Source of the DNA: Microbulbifer sediminum
Lineage (GTDB): Bacteria > Pseudomonadota > Gammaproteobacteria > Pseudomonadales > Cellvibrionaceae
Assembly (NCBI RefSeq): GCF_021729035.1
Contig: NZ_JAJSAP010000006.1
Coordinates: 212,875 to 276,874, forward strand
Direction: 5' to 3'
Length of the DNA stretch: 64,000 nt
Shown: one piece after another, positions 27,670-38,621 of the stretch
Layout: each line of letters starts with the position of its first letter
How positions within the stretch are numbered: the first letter of the stretch is position 1
Notes under the pieces: model-generated
Database searches by the model: none
What the model was told of the DNA's origin: nothing
The model's input: only the letters and a program-made list of their open reading frames with translations
Program-made: the position numbers and the translations under genes

Positions 27670-27716
27670 CTGCCCCACCCGGATTGTTGGTCGTGCGGGA
27701 CAGCTTTATAGCCGCC

Positions 27717-27768
27717 CCGCAATAGAAAAAGGGCGAGCCTGTGCGGGCTCGCCCTTTTTCTATTGCGG
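27717..27768. terminator. Bidirectional intrinsic terminator between trpC and crp
   Basis: A perfect 23-base inverted repeat (27717-27739 against 27746-27768) with a 6-base loop. The GC core (GGGCGAGCC / GGCTCGCCC) is flanked by A5 on one side and T5 on the other, so it has the stem plus T-run form on both strands. It sits in the gap between converging trpC and the crp/vfr gene and should stop transcription from both. Confidence 0.92.
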
Positions 27769-27782
27769 TTCAGGCGGCGGCG

Positions 27783-28418
27783 TCAGCGGGTGCCGTAAAC
27801 CACCATGGTCTTGCCCTTCACCGATACCAGACCCTGTTCCTCCAGGGTCTTGAGTACCCGGCCGACCATTTCCCGGGAGCAGCCCACGATGCGACCGATT
27901 TCCTGCCGGGTGATCTTGATCTGCATGCCCTCGGGGTGGGTCATGGCATCCGGCTCGTTACAGAGGTCGAGCAGGGTGCGGGCCACGCGGCCGGTGACGT
28001 CCAGGAAGGCCAGGTCACCGACCTTGCGGGTGGTATTGCGCAGGCGGCTCGCCATCTGCGTGGCCAGGGAAAACAGGAATTCCGGGTGCTGGCGGGTAAG
28101 CTCCTGGAACTTGCCATAGGAGATTTCCGCAACCTCGCACTCGGTCTTGGTGCGTACCCAGGCGCTGCGGGTGTCCTGGTCGAACAGTCCCATCTCGCCA
28201 AAAAAGTCGCCATCATTCAGGTAGGCGACGATCATTTCCCGGCCCTCATCGTCCTCGATCAGGACGGTCACGGAGCCGCGCATGATGAAGTAAAGAGATT
28301 CGCAGCGGTCGCCGGCATAGATGATTGTGCTCTTGGCCGGGTAGCGACGCCGGTGGCAATGGGCAAGAAAGTCTTCGATATTGCCAGTGGACATGGATTC
28401 TTCGGTAGCAACCGTCAC
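27783..28418 (-). CDS. vfr: cAMP receptor protein family regulator (Vfr-like)
   Basis: 211 residues, very similar in pattern to P. aeruginosa Vfr. The cyclic-nucleotide domain starts [28 protein letters not shown] and contains [12 protein letters not shown] and [17 protein letters not shown] (cAMP contacts). The C-terminal winged helix has [29 protein letters not shown]. It binds DNA as a cAMP-responsive dimer. The GTG at 28418 is chosen because AAGGAG lies 8 bases upstream, whereas the in-frame ATG eight codons later has no ribosome site. It lies divergent from an osmC-family gene, an arrangement shared with pseudomonads and with E. coli crp-yhfA. Confidence 0.95.
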   Translation of the reverse strand: MTVATEESMSTGNIEDFLAHCHRRRYPAKSTIIYAGDRCESLYFIMRGSVTVLIEDDEGREMIVAYLNDGDFFGEMGLFDQDTRSAWVRTKTECEVAEISYGKFQELTRQHPEFLFSLATQMASRLRNTTRKVGDLAFLDVTGRVARTLLDLCNEPDAMTHPEGMQIKITRQEIGRIVGCSREMVGRVLKTLEEQGLVSVKGKTMVVYGTR

Positions 28419-28765
28419 GGATCTACTCCTTATTCTTAAATTTGTGCCTGATCCCCACCGGGAGTGCAATCAACACATGCCGGTGAATTATCCCCTGATT
28501 CGCCGGTTCCAAACAGTGGCACCACTCGGGAATCACTCGCGTTGTGACCTGAGACACCGTCACCGTGCCAACTGTTTTGCTATGGCCGGGCGGATACCCA
28601 CAACGGAGTCTGTGAGAGGGCGGTCAGTACAGATGCCTACTATACCGCATTGAGCGCCTGCGAAAAGGCTGGGGCGGTGATTGGTAGTGACTCCCGGGAC
28701 GCGTATAAGTTCCCGTGTGGTAAGCTTGCCGCCCAATTTTGTGAGATTGCAGGAGGAGCAGGCGC
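28419..28765. other. Divergent intergenic region, crp/vfr and osmC-like gene
   Basis: 347 bases with no gene seen. It contains a TGTGA half-site at about 28545-28549 followed by a poor second half (ACACC), which could be a weak CRP-type operator for autoregulation. TATACC near 28640 could be part of a rightward promoter. Neither is convincing on sequence alone. Confidence 0.35.
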
Positions 28766-29173
28766 ATGCAGGCCAGAGTAACCTGGGTGGATGGTGTCAC
28801 TTTTGTCGGCGAAGCCGGTAGCGGTAACTCCGTGGTGATGGAGGGTGGCGAAAAAAACAATGGCATCCGGCCGATGGAGATGATGCTGCTGGGGGCCGGC
28901 GGTTGCGCATCCTACGATGTGGTCACCATCCTGCAGAAGGCCCGGCAGGAAGTCATCAGCTGCCACTGTGAGCTCAAGGGCGAGCGTCCCGATGCAACGC
29001 CGGCACCGTTTACCCGGATCGAGATGGAATTTGTCGTGCGGGGCAGGAATATCAAGGAGAGCCAGGTGGCCAGGGCTGTGGAGCTGTCTGCGGACAAGTA
29101 CTGCTCCGCCTCCATCATGCTGAAAAATGCCGGCGTGGAGATTGTGCACCGCTACCGCATTGAGGAGGCGTGA
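28766..29173 (+). CDS. OsmC/YhfA family protein
   Basis: 135 residues. OsmC-fold features: PMEMMLLGAGGCASYDVVTIL with the first reactive Cys, and SADKYCSASIMLKNAG with the second, the pair that reduces organic peroxides in characterised Ohr/OsmC proteins. It is closest in pattern to E. coli YhfA, whose function is unknown. A strong GGAGGAG ribosome site precedes the ATG. Its position next to crp is conserved across gammaproteobacteria. Confidence 0.9.
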   Translation: MQARVTWVDGVTFVGEAGSGNSVVMEGGEKNNGIRPMEMMLLGAGGCASYDVVTILQKARQEVISCHCELKGERPDATPAPFTRIEMEFVVRGRNIKESQVARAVELSADKYCSASIMLKNAGVEIVHRYRIEEA

Positions 29174-29197
29174 TACGCCTCCCCGTGCCTGCGGCCC

Positions 29198-29845
29198 CTA
29201 AACCCGGTAGCTGGCCGAAGTCATCAGCTTCGAGACCAGTGTCATCAGGCCCTTCACCGGAGCCGGGAAGCGGGCGCCGCCGGCGGCGAGTGCCGCGTGC
29301 TGGTGCTCGGCTTCATCCTCGCGCATCTGTTCGACAATTGCCCGGCTTTTGGTGTCCTGGGCCGGCAGCCGCTCCAGGTGGCTGTCCAGGTGTTTGCAGA
29401 CCTGCTCCTCGGTGGCTGCGACAAAACCCAGGCTGACCCGGTCGCTGACCTTGCCGGCCGCAGCGCCGAGACCAAACGAAAGGCCATACCAGAGAGGGTT
29501 GAGGAGGCTGGGACGACTGTCCAGCTCGCGCAGTCGCTGTTCGCACCAGGCCAGGTGGTCAATCTCCTCCTCCGCGGCCTGCTCCATCTCCTCGCGTACG
29601 TCGGGCAGCTTTGCCGTCAGTGCCTGCCCCTGGTAAAGCGCCTGGGCACAGACCTCACCGCTGTGGTTGACCCGCATCAGGCCCGCCGCGTGGCGCCGTT
29701 CCCGGTCATCCAGTTGCGGTTCCTCGGTAGCCCGGGCCGGTGACGGCCGCGGATGGGCGGGCGCCCCGGGGCTGAGGGTCCGCAGGGCGCGGTCCGCCTG
29801 TAGCAGCAGGCGGTCCAGGCCGGTCAGTTGGCGCTCTCTGGACAT
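29198..29845 (-). CDS. coq7: 2-polyprenyl-3-methyl-6-methoxy-1,4-benzoquinol hydroxylase
   Basis: 215 residues, ferritin-like di-iron protein. Iron ligands are visible in [48 protein letters not shown] and [17 protein letters not shown]. It catalyses the last hydroxylation in ubiquinone synthesis, replacing UbiF in pseudomonads and related bacteria. The ATG at 29845 with GGAG 7 bases upstream is used; a long extension further upstream is the shadow of purD. Convergent to the osmC-like gene. Confidence 0.95.
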   Translation of the reverse strand: MSRERQLTGLDRLLLQADRALRTLSPGAPAHPRPSPARATEEPQLDDRERRHAAGLMRVNHSGEVCAQALYQGQALTAKLPDVREEMEQAAEEEIDHLAWCEQRLRELDSRPSLLNPLWYGLSFGLGAAAGKVSDRVSLGFVAATEEQVCKHLDSHLERLPAQDTKSRAIVEQMREDEAEHQHAALAAGGARFPAPVKGLMTLVSKLMTSASYRV

Positions 29846-29870
29846 GGCAGGACTCCGTTCGGTGTTCGGG

Positions 29871-31169
29871 TTATTGCTTGCTGGTTTGCTGTTCCCGTTC
29901 CACCGCACGATAGCCGATATCCTTGCGGTAGAAAACGCCATCCCAGTAGATGGCCCTGGCGGCGTTGTAGGCATTGGCCTGCGCTTCGGCAACGGTGTCA
30001 CCGAGCGCCGTGGCACAAAGGACCCGGCCGCCACTGGTGACGACCCGGTCGCCATCCAGGGCGGTACCGGCGTGGAATACCTTGGCATCGTCCCCGTCCG
30101 CCCGCTCCAGCCCGGAGATGGCATCGCCCTTGCGGTAGCTTCCGGGATAACCGTTGGCGGCCAGCACCACGCCAAGCGCCGGGCGTGAGTCCCAGTCGAC
30201 GCTTACCTGGTCGAGGCGTTTCTCTGTCGCTGCCTGGCACAGCTCCACCAGGTCAGACTTGAGGCGCATCATGATGGGCTGGGTTTCCGGATCGCCAAAA
30301 CGGCAGTTGTACTCGATGACCTTGGGGGCGCCGTCCGCATTGATCATCAGGCCCGCATACAGGAAACCGGTGTAGGGCATGCCTTCCTCGGCGAGGCCGC
30401 GCACGGTGGGCTCGATAACCTCTTCCATGATGCGCTGGTAGACCTTGTCGGTGACCACCGGTGCCGGGGAATAGGCGCCCATGCCACCGGTATTGGGGCC
30501 GGTGTCACCGTCACCCACGCGCTTGTGGTCCTGGCTGGTGGCCATCGGCAGGATGTGCTCGCCGTCCACCATCACAATAAAACTGGCTTCCTCGCCGGTC
30601 AGGAACTCCTCGATCACCACGCGGCAACCGGCCTCGCCGAAAGCGTTGCCGGACAGCATGTCGCGCACCGCCAGCTCGGCTTGTTGCTCGGTTTCGGCGA
30701 CGATAACGCCCTTGCCTGCGGCCAGGCCGTCAGCCTTGACCACGATGGGGGCACCCTGCTCACGGATATAGGCCACGGCTGGCTCGATCTCGGTGAAGTT
30801 GCGATAAGCGGCCGTGGGGATCTGGTGCCGTTCCAGGAAGTCTTTGGTAAAGGCCTTGGAGCCCTCGAGCTGTGCGGCCGCCCTGGTGGGGCCAAAGATC
30901 GGCAGGCCGCGGCTGTTGAACAGGTCGACGATACCATCCACCAGTGGCGCTTCCGGGCCCACAATGGTCATCTGAATATCATTGGTCTCGGCGAATTCCG
31001 CCAGCGCGGAGAAATTGTCCACGCCAATGGCGACATTCTGCAGCCTGGGCTCGCGCGCGGTGCCGGCATTGCCCGGCGCCACGAATACGGTATCGACCGC
31101 GGGGTTCTGCGCAGCCTTCCAGGCCAGGGCGTGCTCACGGCCGCCGGCGCCAATTACCAGTACATTCAT
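29871..31169 (-). CDS. purD: Phosphoribosylamine-glycine ligase
   Basis: 432 residues, ATP-grasp enzyme of purine synthesis step 2. Start [18 protein letters not shown], then [15 protein letters not shown], the ATP-grasp stretch [35 protein letters not shown], and [20 protein letters not shown]. The ATG at 31169 is preferred; a TTG two codons earlier is possible. It follows purH on the same strand but 127 bases away with two hairpins between, so processing or partial termination may adjust the ratio. Confidence 0.96.
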   Translation of the reverse strand: MNVLVIGAGGREHALAWKAAQNPAVDTVFVAPGNAGTAREPRLQNVAIGVDNFSALAEFAETNDIQMTIVGPEAPLVDGIVDLFNSRGLPIFGPTRAAAQLEGSKAFTKDFLERHQIPTAAYRNFTEIEPAVAYIREQGAPIVVKADGLAAGKGVIVAETEQQAELAVRDMLSGNAFGEAGCRVVIEEFLTGEEASFIVMVDGEHILPMATSQDHKRVGDGDTGPNTGGMGAYSPAPVVTDKVYQRIMEEVIEPTVRGLAEEGMPYTGFLYAGLMINADGAPKVIEYNCRFGDPETQPIMMRLKSDLVELCQAATEKRLDQVSVDWDSRPALGVVLAANGYPGSYRKGDAISGLERADGDDAKVFHAGTALDGDRVVTSGGRVLCATALGDTVAEAQANAYNAARAIYWDGVFYRKDIGYRAVEREQQTSKQ

Positions 31170-31223
31170 CCTCAAATCCCCCTCTGTCGGCCGGTTGGAT
31201 GCAAATTTGTTGCGCTATTTTAG

Positions 31224-31283
31224 CCCGGAATCACTCCGGGATTGTGGCGAACGGGCAAAGCCGGGACAAATCCCGGCTTTGCC
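31224..31283 (-). terminator. Two hairpins between purH and purD
   Basis: A 13-bp perfect inverted repeat (31254-31266 with 31271-31283, loop CAAA) is followed, leftward, by a 6-bp repeat (CCCGGA/TCCGGG, 31224-31240). No T-run follows, so this is more likely an attenuating or RNA-stabilising element between two co-directional pur genes than a full stop. Confidence 0.4.
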
Positions 31284-31296
31284 GTTGCCGCTGCGA

Positions 31297-32868
31297 TCAG
31301 TGCCGGAAGTGGCGCATGCCGGTGAAGACCATGGCCATATCGTGCTCGTCGGCTGCGGCGATCACCTCGTCGTCGCGGATAGAGCCGCCCGGCTGGATGA
31401 CACAACTGATGCCGACCTTGGCAGCATTGTCGATGCCGTCGCGGAAGGGGAAAAAGGCGTCTGAGGCCATTACCGAACCCTGTACTTCCAGCCCCGCGTG
31501 ATCGGCCTTGATGGCGGCAATACGCGCGGAGTTGACACGGCTCATCTGGCCGGCGCCCACACCGATGGTGCGGCCGTCCTTGCCATAGACGATGGCATTG
31601 GATTTGACGAATTTCGCGACTTTCCAGGTGAACAGCAGGTCGCGGATTTCCGCTTCGCTGGGTTGGCGCTTGCTGACCACCTTCAGGTCCGCGGCGGTAA
31701 TGATGCCGTCGTCGCGGTCCTGCACCAGCAGCCCGCCATTGACGCGCTTGTAGTCCAGGGGCGGGGTGCGCTCGGTGCTCCACTCGCCGCAGGCCAGCAG
31801 GCGCACGTTTTTCTTCTCGGCCACGGCGGCCCGGGCCTCTGCAGAAATGGCCGGGGCGATGATCACCTCGACAAACTGCCGCTCGACGATGGCCCTGGCG
31901 GTGTCCCCGTCCAGTTCCCGGTTGAAGGCAATAATGCCGCCGAACGCGGATTCGCTGTCGGTATCGAATGCCAGGTCGTACGCCTTGCGGATATTGTCAG
32001 CGATGGCCACGCCACAGGGGTTGGCATGCTTGACGATCACACAGGCGGGTTCGTCAAAGGCCTTGACGCACTCCAGTGCCGCATCGGTGTCGGCGATGTT
32101 GTTGTAGCTCAGTTCCTTGCCCTGCAGCTGCTCGGCAGTGGCGATGCTCGCCTCGGCGGGGTTGGCCTCCACGTAAAAGGCGGACTTCTGGTGCGGGTTC
32201 TCGCCGTAGCGCAGGTCCATCTTCTTGATGAACTGGCTGTTGAAGGTACGCGGGAAGGGCTCCTTCTCTCCGTCCTTGATGGCGCCCAGGTAGTTGGCGA
32301 TGGCGCCGTCGTAGCCGGCGGTGTGCTCGAACGCCTTGACCGCAAGGTCGAAGCGGCGGGCCTGGTCGAGAGCGCCGTCGGTGGCCTTCATCTCGGTGAT
32401 GATGCCGTCGTAGTCGGCGGCATTGACCACAATGGCGACATCCTTGTGGTTCTTGGCGGCGGCGCGGACCATGGTGGGGCCGCCTATATCGATATTCTCA
32501 ATGGCGTCAGGCAGCGTGCAGTCCGGCTTCGCCACGGTCTGGGCGAACGGGTAGAGGTTGACCACCACCATATCTATGGGGGTGATGCCGTGCTCTGACA
32601 TCACGCTGTCGTCAGTGCCGCGACGGCCCAGGATGCCGCCGTGGACTTTCGGGTGCAGGGTCTTCACCCGCCCGTCCATCATCTCCGGGAAACCGGTGTA
32701 GTCGGAGACTTCAACCACCGGGATACCGGCTTCCTTGAGCTGGCGGTGGGTACCCCCGGTCGAGAGGAGTTCCACGCCCATGGCGGACAGCTCGCGGGCG
32801 AATTCAACGATTCCGGTCTTGTCCGACACGCTGATCAGCGCGCGGCGAATCGCAACCTTGTCAGTCAT
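31297..32868 (-). CDS. purH: Bifunctional AICAR formyltransferase / IMP cyclohydrolase
   Basis: 523 residues, full length. N-terminal IMP cyclohydrolase ([54 protein letters not shown]) and C-terminal AICAR transformylase ([74 protein letters not shown]). It catalyses the last two steps to IMP. The fis-purH-purD order is the same as in pseudomonads and other gammaproteobacteria. Confidence 0.97.
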   Translation of the reverse strand: MTDKVAIRRALISVSDKTGIVEFARELSAMGVELLSTGGTHRQLKEAGIPVVEVSDYTGFPEMMDGRVKTLHPKVHGGILGRRGTDDSVMSEHGITPIDMVVVNLYPFAQTVAKPDCTLPDAIENIDIGGPTMVRAAAKNHKDVAIVVNAADYDGIITEMKATDGALDQARRFDLAVKAFEHTAGYDGAIANYLGAIKDGEKEPFPRTFNSQFIKKMDLRYGENPHQKSAFYVEANPAEASIATAEQLQGKELSYNNIADTDAALECVKAFDEPACVIVKHANPCGVAIADNIRKAYDLAFDTDSESAFGGIIAFNRELDGDTARAIVERQFVEVIIAPAISAEARAAVAEKKNVRLLACGEWSTERTPPLDYKRVNGGLLVQDRDDGIITAADLKVVSKRQPSEAEIRDLLFTWKVAKFVKSNAIVYGKDGRTIGVGAGQMSRVNSARIAAIKADHAGLEVQGSVMASDAFFPFRDGIDNAAKVGISCVIQPGGSIRDDEVIAAADEHDMAMVFTGMRHFRH

Positions 32869-32973
32869 AACATTGGGTCCGTCTGTTTTCTGAAAGGGGT
32901 TGTGCCGCCGATCCCGTCAGCGGCGAGGCCCGGGGAGTCCCGGTGCCGGTAAAATCGACTTACAGTAAATAGT

Positions 32974-33003
32974 GAGGGGGGATGAGTGTCCCCATCCCCC
33001 CTC
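32974..33003 (-). terminator. Terminator hairpin after dusB-fis
   Basis: A perfect 11-bp stem (GAGGGGGGATG / CATCCCCCCTC) with an 8-base loop lies 30 bases beyond the fis stop. The tail is AT-rich (ACTATTTACTG) but lacks a true T-run. It probably separates the dusB-fis transcript from purH. Confidence 0.5.
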
Positions 33004-33032
33004 GCGATATACAGTGCGCTGTGCGCCCGGGC

Positions 33033-33344
33033 TCAGAGGAGTCCGTAACGTTTCAGTTTCTTGCGCAGGGTGCCGCGATTCAGTCCCAGCAGCTGGGCCG
33101 CACGGGTCTGGTTGTGGCGGGTGTATTTCATCACCACTTCCAGCATAGGCGCTTCGATCTCGGACAGGACCATATCGTAGACATCGGTGACCATCTGGCC
33201 GTCCAGATGCCGGAAGTAGTTCTCCATCGCGTGCTCCACCGCATCGCGCAGGGACTGCTGCTGCGGCTGCTGGAGTTGCGTCTGGCCCCCGGTGGCTACT
33301 TCTTCTTCGTTGCCCGTATCCGGAATGATTGCTTCGTTGTTCAT
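33033..33344 (-). CDS. fis: DNA-binding protein Fis
   Basis: 103 residues. The C-terminal half is the conserved Fis core: [37 protein letters not shown] and the helix-turn-helix [24 protein letters not shown]. The N-terminal 30 residues are acidic and Gln-rich and vary between species. Fis is a nucleoid protein that activates rRNA promoters, such as those at the right end of this window. Its ATG overlaps the dusB stop (ATGA), the conserved dusB-fis operon. Confidence 0.97.
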   Translation of the reverse strand: MNNEAIIPDTGNEEEVATGGQTQLQQPQQQSLRDAVEHAMENYFRHLDGQMVTDVYDMVLSEIEAPMLEVVMKYTRHNQTRAAQLLGLNRGTLRKKLKRYGLL

Positions 33345-34339
33345 GCCGCTTGTGCCCCTCTCGTTATTCGGCGTTCAAACCACTCTTGAACGCTGGCATG
33401 TTGTGCTTCTGCGCTGTCTAGTTGGAAAAAGGTCTTGCGAAAGGACTCGCTGTCCGCGAGTGTCTTCAGGTACCAACCCACATGCTTGCGGGCGATACGG
33501 ACCCCCATCACTTCACCGTAAAAACGGTGCAATTCACCCAAGTGGGCGAGCAAAATATCCCTTACTTCTTCCGGTGAGGGTTCGGGCAGCCGCTCGCCGG
33601 TGGCGAGGTAGTGGGCTATTTCCCGAAATATCCATGGCCGTCCCTGCGCTGCCCGGCCAATCATCACTGCAGCGGCTCCGGTGTAGTCGAGCACCTCGCG
33701 GGCGCGTTCGGCACCGGTAATGTCCCCATTGGCGAAAACCGGGATCTTCACCCTGGATACAATTTCGGCAATGGTATCGAATTCAGCCTGCCCGTGGTAG
33801 CCACAGGCGCGGGTGCGCCCGTGTACGGCCAGGGCTGTGATGCCCAGTTCCTCTGCCATCCTGGCCACGGTGACACCATTGCGTGATTCCGTGCACCAGC
33901 CGGTACGGATCTTCAGCGTCACCGGCACCGGTACCGCTTCGACCACGGCCTTGAGGATTTCCCCCACCAGTTTTTCGTCCCGCAGCAGGGCGGAGCCCGC
34001 CGCTTTCTTGCACACCTTTTTTGCTGGGCAACCCATGTTGATATCGATGATCTGGGCGCCCCGGCGCACATTCTCCCGCGCCGCCTCGGCCATCATTTCC
34101 GGGTCCCCGCCGGCGATCTGTACCGAGATCGGGTCCTCTTCGCCACTATGGTCGAGCCGCAGGCGCGACTTGCGGCTGTTCCATAGGCGCGTGTCCGAGG
34201 TCACCATCTCGGATACCACCAGGCCCGCACCCATGCGCCTGCATAGTTGGCGGAAGGGGCGGTCGGTAACACCGGCCATCGGTGCCAGAATTACCGGGTT
34301 GCCGATAATGTAGGGCCCGATGGCGATGTTGCTCGACAA
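33341..34339 (-). CDS. dusB: tRNA-dihydrouridine synthase B
   Basis: 332 residues. FMN-binding TIM barrel: [41 protein letters not shown], catalytic Cys in [42 protein letters not shown] and [16 protein letters not shown], with the helical C-terminal domain. It reduces uridine in the D-loop of tRNA. No ATG exists in the frame upstream of the core; the TTG at 34339 has GGAG 6 bases ahead and gives a start ([13 protein letters not shown]) that aligns with E. coli DusB, so I use it. Confidence 0.94.
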   Translation of the reverse strand: MSSNIAIGPYIIGNPVILAPMAGVTDRPFRQLCRRMGAGLVVSEMVTSDTRLWNSRKSRLRLDHSGEEDPISVQIAGGDPEMMAEAARENVRRGAQIIDINMGCPAKKVCKKAAGSALLRDEKLVGEILKAVVEAVPVPVTLKIRTGWCTESRNGVTVARMAEELGITALAVHGRTRACGYHGQAEFDTIAEIVSRVKIPVFANGDITGAERAREVLDYTGAAAVMIGRAAQGRPWIFREIAHYLATGERLPEPSPEEVRDILLAHLGELHRFYGEVMGVRIARKHVGWYLKTLADSESFRKTFFQLDSAEAQHASVQEWFERRITRGAQAA

Positions 34340-34511
34340 GATTTGCTCCGCGGACTGGGCGTCAAAAGAGGCGCCTATGATAGCGGCTGGCCCGGAAATG
34401 GAAAAGCGAAAAACCGTGCAAATTGGTTGCAAGCTGCGCGTTTAGGTTGATGATTGCGCAGTTTTCGCCGCTTTAAGCGCCAATTACGCCATTTTGGCGC
34501 TGTCTCCACGG

Positions 34512-35645
34512 TCATTCGGCCGTGAGCAATTCATAGTTGATGGCCTCCCGGCCCGGATCCTCGATCTCGATGGCGATATGCACCGGGCTGCCGGACGGCA
34601 TTTCCTTGCGGCCCGCCAGCTCACCCTGCAGGTATTCGCGCGGGCGGAAGCGGCGGCTGGCGACCGGCTGGTTTTTCAGGTTGCTGAAGCGCAGCAACAG
34701 GTCCGGGAAGGGCTGGTCGAAGGCCGCTGTGTTCAGCATTACCGCATCCACCACCAGCGCGCCGTCGATCTCCGGATGGCTGCGGACCACCAGGTTGGAG
34801 GTGCGGATTGCGTGCAGGTCCCGGAGTTGCGGTAGCTCGCAGCCGAGTGTCGGGCAGGCCCAGTCGAACACAGTCCGCCAGGGTTGGAGGCGGGCCAGGC
34901 TGTCAAAGCGATAGAAGCCCAGTTGTGCCACCAGTCCTGCGGACAGCACCAGGGCCAGTATGGCCCACAGCCAGCCGGGCACACGTCGCTGTTGTTGTGG
35001 TGCCCAGCTCACCTCCAGTGGCGCCGGTTCGATTGAGGACAGCAGGCGCTCGCGCTCGGGGCGTTGATCCCCGGGCAGAGAGGTATCGGCACTGCTGCGA
35101 GTTCGGTGATCCTCCCCTGGACCCGGGGGAAGATCTCCGGCCGGTATATCGTCGTGTGGGGCGTATTCGTCCCGGCCCGGGCTGCGCAGGGTTTCCGGCA
35201 ATTCGTCGCCTGCGACCGGGTCGCTGTCCTCCTTGAGCACGTCCTCGATGTCCGGCTCCGCCGGGGAGGGGGCATCATCTTCCCTGGCATCAAGGTCTCG
35301 CCACTGGCTCTCGCCAAAGGCGTCGCCGATCAGGGGCTGGTCAGCGTCCCCGGTGTCGCCGGCGGGGGAATCTGCTGTCGCACTGGTCGCCACGGTTGGC
35401 GGCGTCGGCCTTTCGCCGTCCTCCAGCAGTATGTCGTCGTGGATCAGGAAGTCGTCGTCTTCCAGCAGGGCTTCCAGATCCTTCTCCGAATCGACTTCGC
35501 TGTCGGCGAAAAGAATATTCTCGTCGGCGCGGAAGACCTGCAGGCAGGAACCACAGCGCACGGCGCCTCGAGCGGCACGTAGCTGCTGTTCGCTGACATG
35601 AAAAGACGTGCTGCAGTGGGGGCAGCGGGTAACCAGTTGCGACAT
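34512..35645 (-). CDS. Zinc-ribbon / DUF3426 membrane protein
   Basis: 377 residues. The first 45 residues are an MJ0042-type zinc ribbon (TRCPHCSTSFHV ... VRCGSCLQVF). A long, acidic, low-complexity linker (about 50-210) follows, then one membrane helix (VPGWLWAILALVLSAGLVAQ, about 223-243) and a C-terminal DUF3426 domain of about 130 residues (CPTLGCELPQLRDLHAIRTSNLVV onward). Function unknown. Members lie beside prmA and dusB-fis in pseudomonads, as here. The topology suggests a cytoplasmic ribbon and periplasmic C-terminal domain. Confidence 0.85.
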   Translation of the reverse strand: MSQLVTRCPHCSTSFHVSEQQLRAARGAVRCGSCLQVFRADENILFADSEVDSEKDLEALLEDDDFLIHDDILLEDGERPTPPTVATSATADSPAGDTGDADQPLIGDAFGESQWRDLDAREDDAPSPAEPDIEDVLKEDSDPVAGDELPETLRSPGRDEYAPHDDIPAGDLPPGPGEDHRTRSSADTSLPGDQRPERERLLSSIEPAPLEVSWAPQQQRRVPGWLWAILALVLSAGLVAQLGFYRFDSLARLQPWRTVFDWACPTLGCELPQLRDLHAIRTSNLVVRSHPEIDGALVVDAVMLNTAAFDQPFPDLLLRFSNLKNQPVASRRFRPREYLQGELAGRKEMPSGSPVHIAIEIEDPGREAINYELLTAE

Positions 35646-35749
35646 TCGACTTTGGCAGAATTTATTGGGTGGCCAAGTTTAGGCGCCCTCGGAGCTGCGG
35701 GGCAAGACCGTGTAAGGGCGAGTATGTAGTCCGGGTGAGTGGTTGCTCC

Positions 35750-36631
35750 CTAACTGCGCCGGGTGCCGCTCAATCGAACCCAGTCCTCCCGCTGCCCGTC
35801 CTCCTCAAACTCGACCCAGGGACTGTACGCTTCGCGCACCTGCTCGGCCTGGGAGGCGAGGATGCCGGAGAGGCACAGGCGGCCGCCGGGGCGGGTGAGG
35901 GCGATCAGTTTGGGCGCCAGTTCCACAAGAGGCCCCGCCAGGATATTGGCCAGTACCAGGTCCACTGGCGCCTGCGGCAGCTTCTCCGGCATAAAGACCG
36001 GGAATTGCTCCGGGGCCAGCCCGTTGCGGACCGCATTGTCGGCGCTGGCGCGCAGTGCCTGGGGATCGATATCGGTGCCCAGCGCGTGTTCGGCACCCAG
36101 CAGCAGCGCGGCAATGCCCAGGATGCCTGAGCCGCAACCGAAGTCGATGACGCTCTTGCCCGCAACGGGCTCCCGCGCCAGCCACTCGAGACACAGGAAA
36201 GTGGTCGGGTGGGTGCCGGTGCCGAAGGCCAGGCCGGGGTCGAGCATCAGGTTTACCGCGTCCGGTGCCGGCGGCTCACACCAGCTGGGGCAGATCCACA
36301 GGTTGTCGCCACACTGGATCGGGTGGTAGTGGGCCATCCACTCGCGCTCCCAGTCCTTGTCCTCAAGCTGCTCCCAGCGCGCATTCGGCAATGCCTCGCC
36401 CAGGCTGGACGCCGCACGTGCCTCGGCGACTGCGGTATCCACCTCGGCGTCGAACAGCCCGGTAACCCGGGTCTCATCCCAGAGTGGCACCTCGCCCAGG
36501 CCCGGCTCGAGGATTGGCTGGTCGGCGTTGTCCTGCAGGGTGACGGATACTGCCCCCGCGAACAGCAGGGCATCCTCGATCTGTTCTGCGCGTTCGCGGT
36601 TGGTGTCAACGCGCAATTGTAGCCAGGGCAT
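35750..36631 (-). CDS. prmA: Ribosomal protein L11 methyltransferase
   Basis: 293 residues, the same length as E. coli PrmA. The N-terminal substrate-binding domain starts MPWLQLRVDTNRERAEQIED. The SAM domain has LDPGLAFGTGTHPTTFLCLEWL, SVIDFGCGSGILGIAALLLGA, GTDIDPQALRAS and VLANILAGPLVELAP. It trimethylates L11. A longer frame upstream lacks similarity. The accC-prmA adjacency is conserved, with 118 bases between. Confidence 0.96.
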   Translation of the reverse strand: MPWLQLRVDTNRERAEQIEDALLFAGAVSVTLQDNADQPILEPGLGEVPLWDETRVTGLFDAEVDTAVAEARAASSLGEALPNARWEQLEDKDWEREWMAHYHPIQCGDNLWICPSWCEPPAPDAVNLMLDPGLAFGTGTHPTTFLCLEWLAREPVAGKSVIDFGCGSGILGIAALLLGAEHALGTDIDPQALRASADNAVRNGLAPEQFPVFMPEKLPQAPVDLVLANILAGPLVELAPKLIALTRPGGRLCLSGILASQAEQVREAYSPWVEFEEDGQREDWVRLSGTRRS

Positions 36632-36749
36632 GGCAAAAACCTCAGGTAGGGAAGGGGCGCCAGGATGCGCACGGGCGGGTAAGGTAGTCCGGCAGGTGGC
36701 CGGGAGCAAGCCCGCCGCGCCTTTCCCTGGCGCGGCCGGCTGTGCCGGG

Positions 36750-38090
36750 TCAGAGACCCAGCTTCTTTTCCAGGTAGTGGATATTGACCCCGCCCTCGGC
36801 AAAGGCGCTGTCGCGGACCAGCTCCTCCTGCAGCGGGATATTGGTCTTGATGCCGTCAACGATGAGCTCGGAGAGGGCCACGCGCATACGCGCCAGCGCC
36901 TCCTCACGATTCTCGGCGTGGGTGATCACCTTGGCGATCATCGAGTCGTAGTTGGCCGGAACCGTGTAGCCCGAGTACAGGTGTGAGTCCACCCGCACGC
37001 CCAGGCCGCCGGGGGTGTGGAAGTTGTTGACCTTACCGGGGCAGGGGAAGAAAGTCTTCGGGTCCTCGGCATTGATGCGGCATTCGAAGGCGTGACCGCG
37101 GATCACCACGTCTTCCTGGCGGATGGAAAGCTTCTCTCCGGCGCACACGCGGATCTGTTCCTTGATCAGGTCGACGCCGGTAACCATCTCGGTAACCGGG
37201 TGCTCTACCTGGATGCGGGTATTCATCTCGATGAAGTAGAAACGCTCGTCCTCGTACAGGAACTCGAAGGTGCCAGCACCGCGATAACCGATATCGATAC
37301 ACGCCTGGACGCAGGACTCCTGCACGTCGCGGCGGACATCGTCGGGAATGCCGGGGGCCGGCGCTTCCTCGAGCACCTTCTGGTGGCGGCGCTGCAGCGA
37401 GCAGTCGCGGTCGCCCAGGTGAATGGCGTTGCCCTGGCCATCCGACATTACCTGGATTTCCACGTGCCGCGGGTTCTGCAGGAACTTCTCCATATAGACG
37501 GTGCTGTCGCCAAAGGCGGCACCGGCTTCGGACTTGGTCACGGAGATGGCATTGAGCAGGGCCGCCTCGGTATGCACCACGCGCATGCCGCGGCCACCAC
37601 CGCCGGCGGCGGCCTTGATGATCACCGGGTAACCGATCTCCCGGGCGATCTCGATACAGCGGTCGCCGTTTTCAGGCAGTGACCCGTTGGAGCCCGGCAC
37701 GGTGGGGACGCCGGCCTTCTTCATGGCGGCGATCGCGGATACCTTGTCGCCCATCAGCCGGATCACGTCCGCGTCCGGGCCGATAAAGGTGAAGCCGCTC
37801 TTCTGGACCTGCTCGGCGAAATCGGCATTTTCGGCGAGAAAGCCGTAGCCGGGGTGCACCGCCACGGAATCGGTGATCTCCATCGCCGAGATGATCGCCG
37901 GAATATTCAGGTAACTTTGCGGGGACGGGTTGGGGCCGATGCACACGGCCTCGTCGGCGAGGCGCACATGCTTGAGGTCGCGGTCCACCTGCGAGTGCAC
38001 GGCAACGGTGGAGATGCCCATCTCCTTGCAGGCGCGCAGGATACGCAGCGCGATCTCCCCCCGGTTGGCAATCAGTACTTTATCAAACAT
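36750..38090 (-). CDS. accC: Acetyl-CoA carboxylase, biotin carboxylase subunit
   Basis: 446 residues. [25 protein letters not shown] start, [19 protein letters not shown]-grasp glycine loop [38 protein letters not shown] and [23 protein letters not shown] with catalytic and biotin-site residues. It carboxylates the biotin on AccB, the first half-reaction of fatty acid synthesis. It lies 15 bases after accB in a conserved aroQ-accB-accC order. Confidence 0.97.
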   Translation of the reverse strand: MFDKVLIANRGEIALRILRACKEMGISTVAVHSQVDRDLKHVRLADEAVCIGPNPSPQSYLNIPAIISAMEITDSVAVHPGYGFLAENADFAEQVQKSGFTFIGPDADVIRLMGDKVSAIAAMKKAGVPTVPGSNGSLPENGDRCIEIAREIGYPVIIKAAAGGGGRGMRVVHTEAALLNAISVTKSEAGAAFGDSTVYMEKFLQNPRHVEIQVMSDGQGNAIHLGDRDCSLQRRHQKVLEEAPAPGIPDDVRRDVQESCVQACIDIGYRGAGTFEFLYEDERFYFIEMNTRIQVEHPVTEMVTGVDLIKEQIRVCAGEKLSIRQEDVVIRGHAFECRINAEDPKTFFPCPGKVNNFHTPGGLGVRVDSHLYSGYTVPANYDSMIAKVITHAENREEALARMRVALSELIVDGIKTNIPLQEELVRDSAFAEGGVNIHYLEKKLGL

Positions 38091-38105
38091 GCTGGATTAT
38101 CCCGG

Positions 38106-38579
38106 TCAGACGATGGTGACGAGCGGCTGGTCGAATTCTACCGGCTGGCCATCCTCAACCAGGATGCTCTCGATGGTGCCGGCCTTGTCCGCCTCGATCT
38201 GGTTCATCATTTTCATGGCCTCGACGATGCAGACCACATCACCGGGCTTCACCTCCTGGCCCACCTTCACAAACGGCTCTGCGCCCGGGCTGGGTGCGGC
38301 GTAGTAGGTGCCAACCATCGGTGACTTGACCGCATGGCCGGTCAGGGCCGGCACGGATTCCTCAGGCTCGCCGGCCGGGGCTGCCGGGGCTTCCGCGGGA
38401 GCGGCTGCCGGGGCGGCGGGCGCTGCAGCCATCTGGGCCGGCATCTGCATCATCGGTTGCGGGGCATTGCTGACGCCGCGGCTGATGCGCACCGACTCTT
38501 CGCCTTCCTTGATCTCCAGCTCGCCGATATCCGATTCTTCGAGCAGTTCAATCAGTTTCTTAATTTTGCGGATATCCAT
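38106..38579 (-). CDS. accB: Biotin carboxyl carrier protein of acetyl-CoA carboxylase
   Basis: 157 residues. N-terminal [23 protein letters not shown], an Ala/Pro-rich flexible linker (about 45-80), then the biotinyl domain with the thumb and the biotin-accepting Lys in [15 protein letters not shown]. It carries carboxybiotin between AccC and AccAD. The ATG at 38579 is used, since family members begin MDIRKI; a GTG three codons upstream is less likely. Confidence 0.96.
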   Translation of the reverse strand: MDIRKIKKLIELLEESDIGELEIKEGEESVRISRGVSNAPQPMMQMPAQMAAAPAAPAAAPAEAPAAPAGEPEESVPALTGHAVKSPMVGTYYAAPSPGAEPFVKVGQEVKPGDVVCIVEAMKMMNQIEADKAGTIESILVEDGQPVEFDQPLVTIV

Positions 38580-38621
38580 AGTTCTCACTCGCAGTCTTGG
38601 GTGATGACAGTATTGGGTTGG

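Noticed and set aside
28543..28560. CRP operator before crp/vfr
   Set aside because: Only the left half (TGTGA) matches; the right half is too poor to call a site.
31224..31283. REP-type mobile palindrome
   Set aside because: Single occurrence in the window with no neighbouring copy; better seen as an operon-internal hairpin.
31498..32598. 366-codon frame opposite purH
   Set aside because: Antisense to a full purH; the sequence is repetitive Val/Gly/Asp and has no recognisable domain.
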